Both the position numbers and the translations under genes were made by a program. A stretch of 64,000 bases of DNA from Luteibacter sp. UNC138MFCol5.1 (GTDB lineage: Bacteria; Pseudomonadota; Gammaproteobacteria; Xanthomonadales; Rhodanobacteraceae). This document shows positions 43,957 to 51,915 of the stretch, in pieces. The notes beneath the pieces were generated by a model. That model was given only the letters and a program-made list of their open reading frames with translations, did no database searches and had not been told where the DNA came from. The stretch covers positions 767,076-831,075 of the forward strand of contig NZ_FODZ01000002.1 in assembly GCF_900110505.1 (NCBI RefSeq), read 5' to 3'. Position 1 is the stretch's first letter, and each line of letters starts with the position of its first letter.

Positions 43957-45672
43957 ATGGATGCCTTCCTCGATACGCTGTCCACCCGGCTCGCCTTCGC
44001 CTCCGCGCAGGCCCTGCTGCTCGGTGCGCTCGTCTACGCCGTCTGCCGGTCGTTCCCGTCACTGTCCGCGTCGACGCGCAGCCTCTTGTGGTGGCTCCTC
44101 GGCGCACAGCTGATCGTGGGCATCGTCGCCCCCGCGCCGTTCGAACTGCCGTTGCTTCCCGCGCCTGCGCCCGTGACGGCGCAAGCGGCCGTCATGGATG
44201 TCCCGCAGGTAACCGACGCCGGCGCGACGCAGACCACCACCCTCAACGCAGGCGCGATCTCCTGGATCGCCATCGTGCTCGGCCTCTGGGCCATCGGAAT
44301 CCTCGGGCAGCTCATCGTCGCCGCCGTCCGCGGCGCGCGGCTCGCCGGCGTGCTGCGCCGCTCGCTGGCGCACGACGACGTCCGCGTGGACACGCTCTGC
44401 GCGAAACGCGCCCGCGAACTCGGCCTGCGTCGCTCGCCGCGGCTGGCGGTCTCGCGCGAAGTGGATTCGCCGCAGGTGGTCGGCTTCCTGCGCCCGACGA
44501 TCCTGCTGCCGCTGGACGAGCGCCTCGACGACGACGAACTCGACATGGCGCTCATGCACGAGCTCGCGCACGTGCGCCGCGGCGACCTCGTCCTCGGCTG
44601 GGTTCCCGTGCTCGCACGCACGCTGTTCTTCTTCCACCCCCTCGTCCACCTGGCGACGCGCGAGTACGCGATCTGCCGCGAGGCGGCCTGCGACGCCCTG
44701 GTCGTCTCGCGCGGCCGTCAGGCGGCGCGGACCTATGGACGCATGCTCCTGCGCCTCGGCGTCACGCCGCACCCGCATCACGCGCTGGCAGGCGCCTCAC
44801 CCACGTTCCGCACTCTGAAAAGGAGACTCGACATGCTCGGTCAGGCCACCCAGGCATCGCGCCCCGTATTCGCCTTCTGCCTCGTCGCCGCCATCGCGGT
44901 CGTCGGTGTCACGCCCTGGCGCGTGGTCGCCGCGGACAGTGCCACGACGCGGCCGGTCGCCTTCGTGGACGCCGCGCCGGCGCCACCGCCTGCACCCGCC
45001 GCGCCCGCCGCTCCGATGGCGGATGAGGTAACGATGCCCGTGCCGCCGCCCGCGCCCGTCGCGCCCATGGCGCCGCCCACACCCGCGACGGCATACCGTC
45101 CCGGCCCGGGCCACCTGCCCGACCACGCGTTCATCTACTTCGGCGACGACATCCATGTGATGAACGGCAGCAACGTCGACTTCCAGCGCGCGGAAGCGGC
45201 GCGCGCCGGCGCGGGCGAGTTCGTCTGGTACCGCGACGGTGCGCAGGCGTGGGTGCTGAAGGATCCTGCCTACCTCAAGCGGATCGAAAAAGCCTTCGCA
45301 CGCAGCGCCGTTCCCGCCGAGTCGGGCCGGATGAGCGCGGAGAAGATGGCGGACATCGATCGCCAGCAGGCCATCCTCAACGAGCAGATGTCGAAGCTCG
45401 CCCACCGCCAGGCGGAGCTGGCCGTGAAGGAGACGATGCCGATGCGCCCCGACGACCGGGCCGCTTACGCGGCGGGCCACGCGGCGATCGGCAAGGAGCA
45501 GGCGGAGCTCGCGAAGAAGATGGCCGAACTGGGTCAGCTTCGTGCGATGAACGGAAAGACGCAGGCCGAATGGGGTCGCCAGCAGGCCGCCGCCTCGCGC
45601 AAGGCCGCCGAAGAGGTGAACGCGATCGTCGCGGAGGCGATCCGCGACCGCGCGGCCACCGCGGTGCGCTGA
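43957..45672 (+). CDS. M56-family antirepressor metalloprotease (BlaR1-like, no penicillin-binding sensor seen)
   Basis: 571 residues. The N-terminal half is membrane-embedded, with the zinc protease motif LMHELAHVRRGD (His201, Glu202, His205) and a third-ligand region REYAICREAACDALVV. After the last transmembrane segment (about residues 302-322) comes a Pro/Ala-rich linker (PAPPPAPAAPAAPM), a small domain (PDHAFIYFGDDIHVMNGSNV, YRDGAQAWVLKDPAY) and a Lys/Glu/Gln-rich helical end. I see no serine beta-lactamase-like SxxK/SxN/KTG sensor domain, so the inducing signal is probably not a beta-lactam. No beta-lactamase gene is adjacent. Confidence 0.88.
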   Translation: MDAFLDTLSTRLAFASAQALLLGALVYAVCRSFPSLSASTRSLLWWLLGAQLIVGIVAPAPFELPLLPAPAPVTAQAAVMDVPQVTDAGATQTTTLNAGAISWIAIVLGLWAIGILGQLIVAAVRGARLAGVLRRSLAHDDVRVDTLCAKRARELGLRRSPRLAVSREVDSPQVVGFLRPTILLPLDERLDDDELDMALMHELAHVRRGDLVLGWVPVLARTLFFFHPLVHLATREYAICREAACDALVVSRGRQAARTYGRMLLRLGVTPHPHHALAGASPTFRTLKRRLDMLGQATQASRPVFAFCLVAAIAVVGVTPWRVVAADSATTRPVAFVDAAPAPPPAPAAPAAPMADEVTMPVPPPAPVAPMAPPTPATAYRPGPGHLPDHAFIYFGDDIHVMNGSNVDFQRAEAARAGAGEFVWYRDGAQAWVLKDPAYLKRIEKAFARSAVPAESGRMSAEKMADIDRQQAILNEQMSKLAHRQAELAVKETMPMRPDDRAAYAAGHAAIGKEQAELAKKMAELGQLRAMNGKTQAEWGRQQAAASRKAAEEVNAIVAEAIRDRAATAVR

Positions 45673-45725
45673 CGCGACGACGATGCTCCGGTATGGTGGA
45701 AGGCTTTCCACCTTCCGGAGGCATC

Positions 45726-46391
45726 ATGCGACTTCAATCGGGCACGGTCATCGAGGCACAGGCCCTGCTGTTCGACATGGACGGCACGCTGATCGATTCG
45801 CGCGTCGTCGTCGAGAAGATCTGGAAGCGCTGGTGCGACGAGAACGGCATCGACTGGCACACCGTCTTGCCGCGACTGCATGGCGTGCGCATGCGCGATT
45901 CGGTCGAGATGTTCGCGAAGCCCGGCATGGATGTGGAGGCGGTGTACCAGCGCCTGTACCGCGAGGAGGTCGAGGACGTCGACGGCATCGTGCCGATTCC
46001 GGGCGCCGTGGAACTCCTCGCCTCGCTGCCGCCCGACGCGTGGACCATCGTCACCTCGGCCGACACCGTACTGGCGAAGGCACGTCTCGGCGCCGCGGGC
46101 ATCGTGCCGCCGCCGCGCATGGTGACGGGCGAGATCGTGACGCTGGGCAAGCCCGATCCCGAGGGCTACCTGCTCGGTGCGCGGCGCATGGGCGCCGATC
46201 CGAAGGACTGCCTGGTGTTCGAGGACGCGAAGGCGGGCATCGACGCCGGCCTCGCCGCGGGTGCGCGGGTCATCGCCATCGCGGGCGATCATCCGGAAGA
46301 GGTGCCCCCGAACGTCGAGTGGGTGACGGACCTGACGTCGCTGCGGTTCGATGGCCGGCGGGACGGGAAGGTCCTGCTTCGGGTGGTCTGA
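45726..46391 (+). CDS. HAD-superfamily (subfamily IA) phosphatase
   Basis: Cytoplasmic haloacid-dehalogenase phosphatase of 221 residues, probably acting on a small sugar or glycerol phosphate. Motif I is LLFDMDGTLIDS (two catalytic Asp), motif II WTIVTSADT, motif III Lys in LGKPDPEGYLLGARRM and motif IV CLVFEDAKAGIDAGLAAGAR. An alpha-helical cap follows motif I (class C1). GGAGG stands 6 nt before the ATG. It resembles the YfbT/Gpp-type sugar phosphatases. It follows the M56 gene by 53 nt and may be read through from blaI. Confidence 0.87.
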   Translation: MRLQSGTVIEAQALLFDMDGTLIDSRVVVEKIWKRWCDENGIDWHTVLPRLHGVRMRDSVEMFAKPGMDVEAVYQRLYREEVEDVDGIVPIPGAVELLASLPPDAWTIVTSADTVLAKARLGAAGIVPPPRMVTGEIVTLGKPDPEGYLLGARRMGADPKDCLVFEDAKAGIDAGLAAGARVIAIAGDHPEEVPPNVEWVTDLTSLRFDGRRDGKVLLRVV

Positions 46392-46440
46392 GGACTATCC
46401 AGCGATCCTGCTACACCGGCATTCGGCCCGCTGCCGCGGG

Positions 46441-46516
46441 ATCGCCGATACGATCGGCTCCCACCGGTTCGTGGCAGGTCACCTACCGAAGGGTGGGAGC
46501 CGATCGTATCGGCGAT
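46441..46516. repeat. REP palindrome, family B, perfect 25-bp arms
   Basis: ATCGCCGATACGATCGGCTC then CCACC (46441-46465) and its exact reverse complement at 46492-46516, separated by 26 nt. A half copy with the same flank TACCGAAGGG is at 59079-59102. Confidence 0.88.
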
Positions 46517-46533
46517 GGGTGCTCGCGAGAGCG

Positions 46534-47967
46534 TCAGTAGACGTCGCGTCGATAGCGCCCCGTCGACGCGAGTTCATCGACCGTGACGTCACCCAGGGTG
46601 GCACGCAACGCGGCATCCACCCCCGGCGCCATGCCGGCGAGGCTGCCGCAGACGTGGATGCTCGCACCATCCGCGACGAACCCGCGCAGCGCGTCGGCGC
46701 TGGCACGCAGGCGATCCTGCACGTAGCGCTCCGTCGACGATTCGCGCGACCAGACGAGGTCCAGACGCTCGATCCCGCCCTCCGCATGCCACTGGACCAG
46801 CTCGTCGACATGCAGCCGATCGACCGCGCTGTGCCGCTCGCCGAAGATCATCCAGTTGCGATGACGACCTTGCGCGATGCGCGCCTTGAGCAAGGCGCGA
46901 AGTCCCGCGATACCGGTGCCGTTGCCGACGAGCAGCAGCGGCCGGTCGTCGGCAGGCGCGTGGAACCCCGCGTTGCGACGTACGCGGAGATCGATCGCGT
47001 CGCCGATGGCCGCATGCTCGGTCAGCCAGCCCGATCCGATGCCGAGATCGCCATCCTCGCCACGCATCTGGCGCACGACGAGGTGGATCGCACCATCCGT
47101 CGGCAGCGACGCGATGGAGTATTCGCGATGGGGATGCGTGCCTTCATCCGCACGGTGCCGCCGCGGCCCGACCTCGGCGATGTCGCCGGCGTCCCATGTG
47201 AGATCTGTCTCGTCGCTCGGCGCGAGCGCGACATGGAAGCACGGTCCGCCGGCACTGCCGGGATTGAGCAGGCGCCGCTCGACGAGACGCCACGGTTGAT
47301 ATGCGGGCCTGCGCCAGTCGGCGAGTCCGGTCGTGCCGGCCACGTGCGCGACCTGGTGCTGCCAGTGACGGAGGCTGCCCTCGTCGCCGTTGTCGACGTC
47401 GACGCGATCGAACAGCGGCGTCGCGCCACTGGCGCGCAACCAGGCGTCGAGGTCGCGGCCGAAGGCGCAGAAGTCGTCGTAATCGCGGTCGCCGAGGGCG
47501 AGCACGCCGTAGGCGAGTCCACCGAGTGCCGCGGGCGCGCGCATCGCACGCTGCCGGAACGCGGTCGCCGCATCCGGCGCATCGCCCTCCCCCGTGGTGC
47601 TCGCGACGAACAGCGCGCGCGTCGCCTGCGCGAGCATGGCGGGCGTGACGGCGTCGATGCCGCGGATGTCGACGGGCTTTCCGCCCGCGCGCAGTTCGTC
47701 GGCGGTCTTCGTCGCCAGTTCGGTCGCGAAACCCGTCTGCGACGCGTGGACGACGAGGATGCCGCCCGCGTCATGGGGTTCGTCGGGTGTTCGTCGCACC
47801 GCCATCCGGACGGTGAAGCCGATCCACGCGAGCGCGATGGCGCCGGCGGCGGTGACGTTCCACGGCGAGCCGACGCCGATGCTCGCCGGTGCCTGCAGGC
47901 GCCAGCAGGACAGAGCGACGACGAGCAGCGCCAGTCCGATGGCCAGCTGACCGAGGAGCGCCCTCAC
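46534..47967 (-). CDS. Membrane-anchored diflavin reductase (sulfite reductase flavoprotein-like)
   Basis: 477 residues carrying electrons from NADPH through FAD to FMN. Two N-terminal hydrophobic segments (about residues 4-22 and 37-57) anchor it. A flavodoxin domain at about 68-205 follows (ILVVHASQTGFATELATKTA, VASTTGEGDAPDAATAF, VLALGDRDYDDFCAFGRDLD). Next is a CysJ/ferredoxin-NADP reductase-like module (HPHREYSIASLPTDG, LLLVGNGTGIAGLRALLKAR, IFGER, RYVQDRLRASADALRGFV, HVCGSLAGMAPGVDAAL, terminal GRYRRDVY). It starts 7 nt after apbE ends. The operon context (PepSY, DUF2271, DUF4198, ApbE) suggests a flavin-based reductase linked to iron uptake rather than sulfite assimilation. Confidence 0.88.
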   Translation of the reverse strand: MRALLGQLAIGLALLVVALSCWRLQAPASIGVGSPWNVTAAGAIALAWIGFTVRMAVRRTPDEPHDAGGILVVHASQTGFATELATKTADELRAGGKPVDIRGIDAVTPAMLAQATRALFVASTTGEGDAPDAATAFRQRAMRAPAALGGLAYGVLALGDRDYDDFCAFGRDLDAWLRASGATPLFDRVDVDNGDEGSLRHWQHQVAHVAGTTGLADWRRPAYQPWRLVERRLLNPGSAGGPCFHVALAPSDETDLTWDAGDIAEVGPRRHRADEGTHPHREYSIASLPTDGAIHLVVRQMRGEDGDLGIGSGWLTEHAAIGDAIDLRVRRNAGFHAPADDRPLLLVGNGTGIAGLRALLKARIAQGRHRNWMIFGERHSAVDRLHVDELVQWHAEGGIERLDLVWSRESSTERYVQDRLRASADALRGFVADGASIHVCGSLAGMAPGVDAALRATLGDVTVDELASTGRYRRDVY

Positions 47968-47974
47968 GACGCGC

Positions 47975-49081
47975 TCACGACTTCGTCGCCGCCAGGAACG
48001 CCGGTGACGCGCGTTCCTCGAAACGACCGTTCTCGCCGTACAGGATGAACAGCACGGCGATGCCGTGCTTCGTCGCGTACGCCATGCCGGCCTCCGGACC
48101 GAGGACGGTCATCGTCGTGCCGAGCGAATCGGCGTGCATGCAGTCGTCCGCGACGATGCTCACCGAGGCGACCCGGTGCGCGACCGGCAGCCCCGTGCGC
48201 GGATCGATGTGATGCGAGAAGAACCGGCCGCCGCTTTCGAAGAAGTGCCGGTAATCACCCGACGTGGCGATCGCCTTGTCCGTCAGCGACACGATGCGCC
48301 CGACCTGGTCGGGATCGTCGACCGCACCGGTGGCCGCACCGGGCCGTTCGATGCCGACATGCCACGGCGTGCCGTCCGGCTTGCGTCCGTGCGCGCGCAA
48401 TTCGCCGCCCACCTCCACGAGGTAAGCCCGCACGCCCGACCGGTCGAGGAAGCGCGCCACCTGATCGACACCGAACCCCTTGGCGACGGACGACAGGTCC
48501 ACGTACACGCCGCCGGGCTGGAACGCGCGGTGCCCCGCCTCGTCGAGGCGGATCTTCGACCAGCCGACGCGTGCGCGCGCGGCGGCGATGGCCGCGGCAT
48601 CCGGTGGTTCGTGTGGGCGACGGTCGGGTCCGAAGCCCCAGAGGTTCACCAGCGGGCCGACGGTGGGATCGTAGGCGCCGCCGGAATACTTCGCGAGACC
48701 GAGGGCGTAGCGCAGCACCGCGAAGAACTCCGGCGGCAGCGTCTGCCACGTGCCGGCGGGAGCACGGTTGAAGCGACTCAGGTCGGAGTCGGGTTCGTAG
48801 GTGCTCATCTGCGCGACGACGCGATCCACCTCGGCCTGGATGCCCCGCTCGATCGCGCGGTCGTCCGCGCCATCGGGCAACACCGCGTTCACCGACCACG
48901 TCGTGCCCATGGTCTCGCCTTCGAAACGACGGACATCCGTGGCGGTGGCGATGGAGGCGAACGACAGCAACGCCATGAACACGGCGAGCGCGCCGCGTCT
49001 TGCCACGCCACGAGCCACGGAACCCAAGCTTCCTCGCGAAGTGCTGTCGCGGCCGGGGCCGTTCCTGTCGTCAGGCGTCAT
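47975..49081 (-). CDS. apbE: FAD:protein FMN transferase
   Basis: Attaches FMN covalently to threonine in target flavoproteins; periplasmic. 368 residues from ATG 49081, which is 7 nt behind the upstream stop. Motifs are RFEGETMGTTWSVNAVLPDG, VDRVVAQMSTYEPDSDLSRF, YDPTVGPLVNLWGFGP, VYVDLSSVAKGFGVDQVARF, YLVEVGGELRAHGRKPDG and the metal/flavin site SGDYRHFFESGGRFFSHHID with PRTGLP and ADSLGTTMTVLG. The first 21 codons are encoded by a degenerate REP half (49046-49066), and the signal peptide only begins near GALAVFMALLSFASIATAT. A GTG at 49018 is therefore a serious alternative start (347 residues). Confidence 0.9.
   Translation of the reverse strand: MTPDDRNGPGRDSTSRGSLGSVARGVARRGALAVFMALLSFASIATATDVRRFEGETMGTTWSVNAVLPDGADDRAIERGIQAEVDRVVAQMSTYEPDSDLSRFNRAPAGTWQTLPPEFFAVLRYALGLAKYSGGAYDPTVGPLVNLWGFGPDRRPHEPPDAAAIAAARARVGWSKIRLDEAGHRAFQPGGVYVDLSSVAKGFGVDQVARFLDRSGVRAYLVEVGGELRAHGRKPDGTPWHVGIERPGAATGAVDDPDQVGRIVSLTDKAIATSGDYRHFFESGGRFFSHHIDPRTGLPVAHRVASVSIVADDCMHADSLGTTMTVLGPEAGMAYATKHGIAVLFILYGENGRFEERASPAFLAATKS
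49046..49066. repeat. Degenerate REP half-unit (family A) at the apbE 5' end
   Basis: GTCGCGGCCGGGGCCGTTCC matches the right arm of family A (GTCGCGGCCAGGGCCGCTCC) with two differences. It falls inside the longest apbE reading frame. Confidence 0.6.
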
Positions 49082-49088
49082 CGTGCTT

Positions 49089-49898
49089 TTACTGCGGGAG
49101 CACTTCGAGCGTCGCCGTATAGGCGAGGCGACGCTGCTTCGCATCCTTGACCGAAGTCCTGTCGTCTTCCGTGGAGGCGTTCACCCAGTACATGCCCGCT
49201 TCCGGCCACGTGAAGCTGAACCTGCCGTCCTTGTCGGTCGTGGTGTCGAGCTCGTCCTGCTTGTTCCGGTAACGCGTGCCGCCGTCGATCGCGACGACCT
49301 TGAGGTTGGCCGCCGGCTTCCCGTCGATGAGCAGCTGGAACGTCGCCTTCTCGCCGGCCATCAGGTCGTTCGGCGGCGTGACCGGCACGAGTTCCAGGCC
49401 CTTGTTCGTCGGCTTCAGCGCCCCGGCGCTGGGCGAGCCCTGCGTGACGAACGTCTCGACGCGCGAGGCCATCTCGGCGACCTGCACGTTCTTCGCGTTC
49501 GCGGGAATCGCGCCCTTCAACTCGTCGGCGGTGCCGCGCCAGCGCTGCTTCTTGCCGTCGACCTCGTAGTTCGCGAACACACCCTGGTTGACCAGCGCGA
49601 GGCGGTAAGTGCCCTTCTGCGGCACGGCCAGGTCGAACGTGCTGCGGTACTTGCCGGTCGACGCGTTCTCGGGCTTCACCGTCGAGCCGTCCGGCGCGGT
49701 GATGACGAGCTGATCGAGCTTCGCCGGGAAATGATCCGGGTAGTAGAGATCGTTGGACACCGCCGCGTCGACGGTCACCCAGGCGTCGTCGCTGGAGATC
49801 ACGGTGGCCGACGGCACCATCCACATCTTGTGGGCGTGCGCGGCGAGCGGCAGGACGAGGGCGGCGCAGAGCGCGGTGCGAACAATGGCGTGCTTCAT
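49089..49898 (-). CDS. DUF4198 periplasmic protein
   Basis: 269 residues. Signal peptide MKHAIVRTALCAALVLPLAA, cleaved before HKMWMVPS. DUF4198 proteins are CbiK/NikM-like periplasmic proteins with carboxypeptidase-regulatory-like beta domains, found with nickel, cobalt or iron uptake genes. Visible parts are HAHKMWMVPSATVISSDDAW (His-Lys-Met at the mature N-terminus, a possible metal site), DLYYPDHFPAKLDQLVITAP, VPVTPPNDLMAGEKATFQLL and the C-terminal KDGRFSFTWPEAGMYWVNAS. The start at 49898 follows CGGAG. It is the third gene of the operon, between the DUF2271 gene and apbE. Confidence 0.88.
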   Translation of the reverse strand: MKHAIVRTALCAALVLPLAAHAHKMWMVPSATVISSDDAWVTVDAAVSNDLYYPDHFPAKLDQLVITAPDGSTVKPENASTGKYRSTFDLAVPQKGTYRLALVNQGVFANYEVDGKKQRWRGTADELKGAIPANAKNVQVAEMASRVETFVTQGSPSAGALKPTNKGLELVPVTPPNDLMAGEKATFQLLIDGKPAANLKVVAIDGGTRYRNKQDELDTTTDKDGRFSFTWPEAGMYWVNASTEDDRTSVKDAKQRRLAYTATLEVLPQ

Positions 49899-49914
49899 CG
49901 ATAAGCTCCGGTTC

Positions 49915-50424
49915 TCAGGGATTGATGTCGAGGGTGATCTGGCCGAGCTCTTCCGCGCCCTTCGCCGACAGGTGCTGCGTGGACTTCGCCGGCCAGTCGA
50001 ATGCGATGCGCTGGGTTTCGTGCCCACCGACCTCGCGCGCCGCCTCGACGACGAGTTCGTAATGGCCCGGCGCCAGCGTGCCGAGCGGCGCCTTGCCTTC
50101 CGTGAAGCGCAACTGGTGCTGGCCCGCCGGACGCGTGGCGCCGGAGACGCCGTCGATCGGCATCGTCTGGTCGCGGCCGCCGCGGCGCCACCACTGCCGC
50201 ATGTCCTTCAGCCACTTGGTGCCTTCGCCGTCGCCCTTCTTCATCTCGTACCAGACGGCGAGGTTGGCGACCGTCGCGTTGTCGCGCTCGATCCACACCG
50301 CGACATACGGCCGGTGGTATTCGCTGACCTTGAGCGTGGGGATCTCCACGGTGATGTTCAGGTCCGCCGCGCCGATCGGCGCGGCGAAGGCTAGGCAGAG
50401 GGCGAACGGCAGGCGTCGACGCAT
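49915..50424 (-). CDS. DUF2271 periplasmic protein
   Basis: 169 residues. Signal peptide MRRRLPFALCLAFAAPIGAA. The body shows the DUF2271 pattern: VEIPTLKVSEYHRPYVAVWI, NLAVWYEMKKGDGEGTKWLK, DMRQWWRRGGRD, the Asp/Gly-rich IDGVSGATRPAG and GHYELVVEAAREVGGHE. DUF2271 proteins are thought to be FMN-bearing substrates of ApbE: the segment DGVSGATRP matches the D-x(s/t)GAT flavinylation motif, where the Thr would carry the flavin. That makes this gene the likely target of the apbE two genes downstream. The flavinylation is inference. Confidence 0.86.
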   Translation of the reverse strand: MRRRLPFALCLAFAAPIGAADLNITVEIPTLKVSEYHRPYVAVWIERDNATVANLAVWYEMKKGDGEGTKWLKDMRQWWRRGGRDQTMPIDGVSGATRPAGQHQLRFTEGKAPLGTLAPGHYELVVEAAREVGGHETQRIAFDWPAKSTQHLSAKGAEELGQITLDINP

Positions 50425-50435
50425 GGGGGTTCCCG

Positions 50436-51059
50436 TCAGTGGATGAAGATCAGGGCGATGACCGCCGGCAGCACGAAGCCGAGCGCGACCATCGGCCACG
50501 TCATGCCGCGCTGGCCGGCGTGCATCTTGAGCAGCAGCAGTCCCGTGATCGCGAACACCAGGCAGGCCAGCGCGAACACGTCGATGAACCAGCTCCAGAC
50601 GGGGCCGGTGTTGCGGCCCTTGTGGAGGTCGTTGAGGTACGCGAGCCAGCCGCGGTCCGTCACCTCCGACTCCACCTCGCCGGTTTCCCGGTCGACGCTG
50701 ACCCAGCCGTCGCCACCGGGGCGCGGCAGCGAGACATAGACCTCGTCATCGCTCCACTCGCCGGAGCGGCCGGCGGGATCCACGCCGGTGCGGTCGGCGA
50801 CGAAGGCGGCGACATCGTCGGGTAGAGGGCCAGACTTGCCGTGCGATCCGGCCAGCGTGCGGACCATCGGCGCCGGAAGGGTCGCGGCATGCCGCTCGAC
50901 ACGTGGCGACGCTTCGATCCGCGCGGCGTGATTCAGCGTGAAGCCGGTCACCGAGAAAAGCAGCAGCACGACCAGCGAGACCGCCGAGCTGATCCAGTGC
51001 CAGCGATGCAGGTGCTTCAGCCAGAACGCGCGGCGTTGCCGGTCGACGGTATCGCGCAT
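50436..51059 (-). CDS. PepSY-associated transmembrane protein
   Basis: 207 residues, inner membrane. It begins with MRDTVDRQRRAFWLKHLHRW, a basic His-containing segment before the first transmembrane helix (SSAVSLVVLLLFSVTGFTLN). A periplasmic PepSY-like part follows (EVYVSLPRPGGDGWVSVDRE, GEVESEVTDRGWLAYLNDLH), then KGRNTGPVWSWFIDVFALAC and two or three more helices. His residues at HLHRWHW, NHA and DLHKG fit haem binding as in the short PepSY reductases of siderophore systems. First gene of the operon, directly downstream of the Fur-box-like site. Probably passes electrons across the membrane to the DUF2271 flavoprotein. Confidence 0.86.
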   Translation of the reverse strand: MRDTVDRQRRAFWLKHLHRWHWISSAVSLVVLLLFSVTGFTLNHAARIEASPRVERHAATLPAPMVRTLAGSHGKSGPLPDDVAAFVADRTGVDPAGRSGEWSDDEVYVSLPRPGGDGWVSVDRETGEVESEVTDRGWLAYLNDLHKGRNTGPVWSWFIDVFALACLVFAITGLLLLKMHAGQRGMTWPMVALGFVLPAVIALIFIH

Positions 51060-51113
51060 GTGCTGGAACGCCCCTGTGTAACGGTCACTCGACAGGCGGT
51101 CATGGTAAACCAC

Positions 51114-51133
51114 AATGCGAATCGTTCGCAATT
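51114..51133. promoter_or_regulatory. Fur-box-like palindrome between the PepSY operon and the two-component genes
   Basis: AATGCGAATCGTTCGCAATT, with perfect arms TGCGAA-TCG-TTCGCA (51116-51130). Aligned with the 19-bp Fur consensus it matches at about 12 positions, including AATG and AATC. It lies 55 nt upstream of the PepSY gene and about 110 nt upstream of the response regulator. Iron control of both units is inference. Confidence 0.6.
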
Positions 51134-51240
51134 GGGCGGCAAGGGTCGCCCGGTGCAAGCCGCCGCAGTGGCAGGAAAGACGCCGGAAAGCCTCCCGCGG
51201 CAGCATGCGCCGCACCCACTCCGGAGCGTATCCTCCCGCC

Positions 51241-51915
51241 ATGCGCATCCTTCTCGCCGAAGACGACGCCGCGATCGCCGCGGCCGTGAAGAGCTCCCTC
51301 CAGCAGGGCGGCCATGCCGTGGATCACGTCGCCGACGGCGCCAGCGCCGACCACGCCCTGCGCGATCACGACTACGACCTTCTGGTGCTCGACCTGGGCC
51401 TGCCCATGGTGGACGGCAGCGACGTGCTCGCCCGTGCGCGCAAGCGCGGCTCGGGCGTGCCGGTGCTGGTGGTCACGGCGCGCGAAGGCCTCAAGGAACG
51501 TGTGCGCGTGCTCGACCTCGGCGCCGATGACTACCTCGTGAAGCCCTTCGCCCTGGCGGAATTCGAAGCGCGCGTGCGTGCCCTTCTCCGTCGCCGCACC
51601 ACCAACGGCACGCCGGAGTTCCGCATCGGCAGGCTGCGCCTGGACATTCCCGGCCACCGCGCCTGGATCGGCGACGCCGCCCTCGACCTCACCGCGCGCG
51701 AATTCGGCCTGATGGAAGCGCTGGCCGCGCGCGCGGACAAGGTGACCAGCCGCGCGCAGCTGGTCGAAGCCCTGTGCAACTGGGACGAGGACCTCACCGA
51801 CAACGGTCTGGACATCGCACTGCACCGGCTGCGCAAGAAGCTGCAAGGGTCCGGCACGAGCGTGCGGACGATACGCGGCCTCGGCTACATGCTCGAAGAA
51901 TCGGCGGATGCCTGA
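51241..51915 (+). CDS. OmpR/PhoB-family response regulator
   Basis: 224 residues, cytoplasmic transcription factor. Receiver domain MRILLAEDDAAIAAAVKSSL with phosphoacceptor Asp51 (LLVLDLGLPMVDG), switch Thr (VLVVTAREG) and Lys (DDYLVKPFALAEFEARVRAL). The C-terminal winged-helix domain has LDLTAREFGLMEALAARADK, VTSRAQLVEALCNWD, NGLDIALHRLRKKL and VRTIRGLGYMLEE. It belongs to the QseB/PmrA/TctD type. It overlaps the kinase gene by 8 nt and is divergent from the PepSY operon, which it might also control. Confidence 0.94.
   Translation: MRILLAEDDAAIAAAVKSSLQQGGHAVDHVADGASADHALRDHDYDLLVLDLGLPMVDGSDVLARARKRGSGVPVLVVTAREGLKERVRVLDLGADDYLVKPFALAEFEARVRALLRRRTTNGTPEFRIGRLRLDIPGHRAWIGDAALDLTAREFGLMEALAARADKVTSRAQLVEALCNWDEDLTDNGLDIALHRLRKKLQGSGTSVRTIRGLGYMLEESADA

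Noticed and set aside
43957..45672. Calling the M56 protein a beta-lactam sensor BlaR1
   Set aside because: The zinc protease half is clear, but no SxxK, SxN or KTG motifs of a penicillin-binding sensor are seen in the C-terminal part.
46534..47967. Calling the diflavin protein cysJ
   Set aside because: It is shorter than CysJ, has N-terminal membrane segments and lies with PepSY/ApbE genes rather than cysI/cysH, so assimilatory sulfite reduction is not supported.
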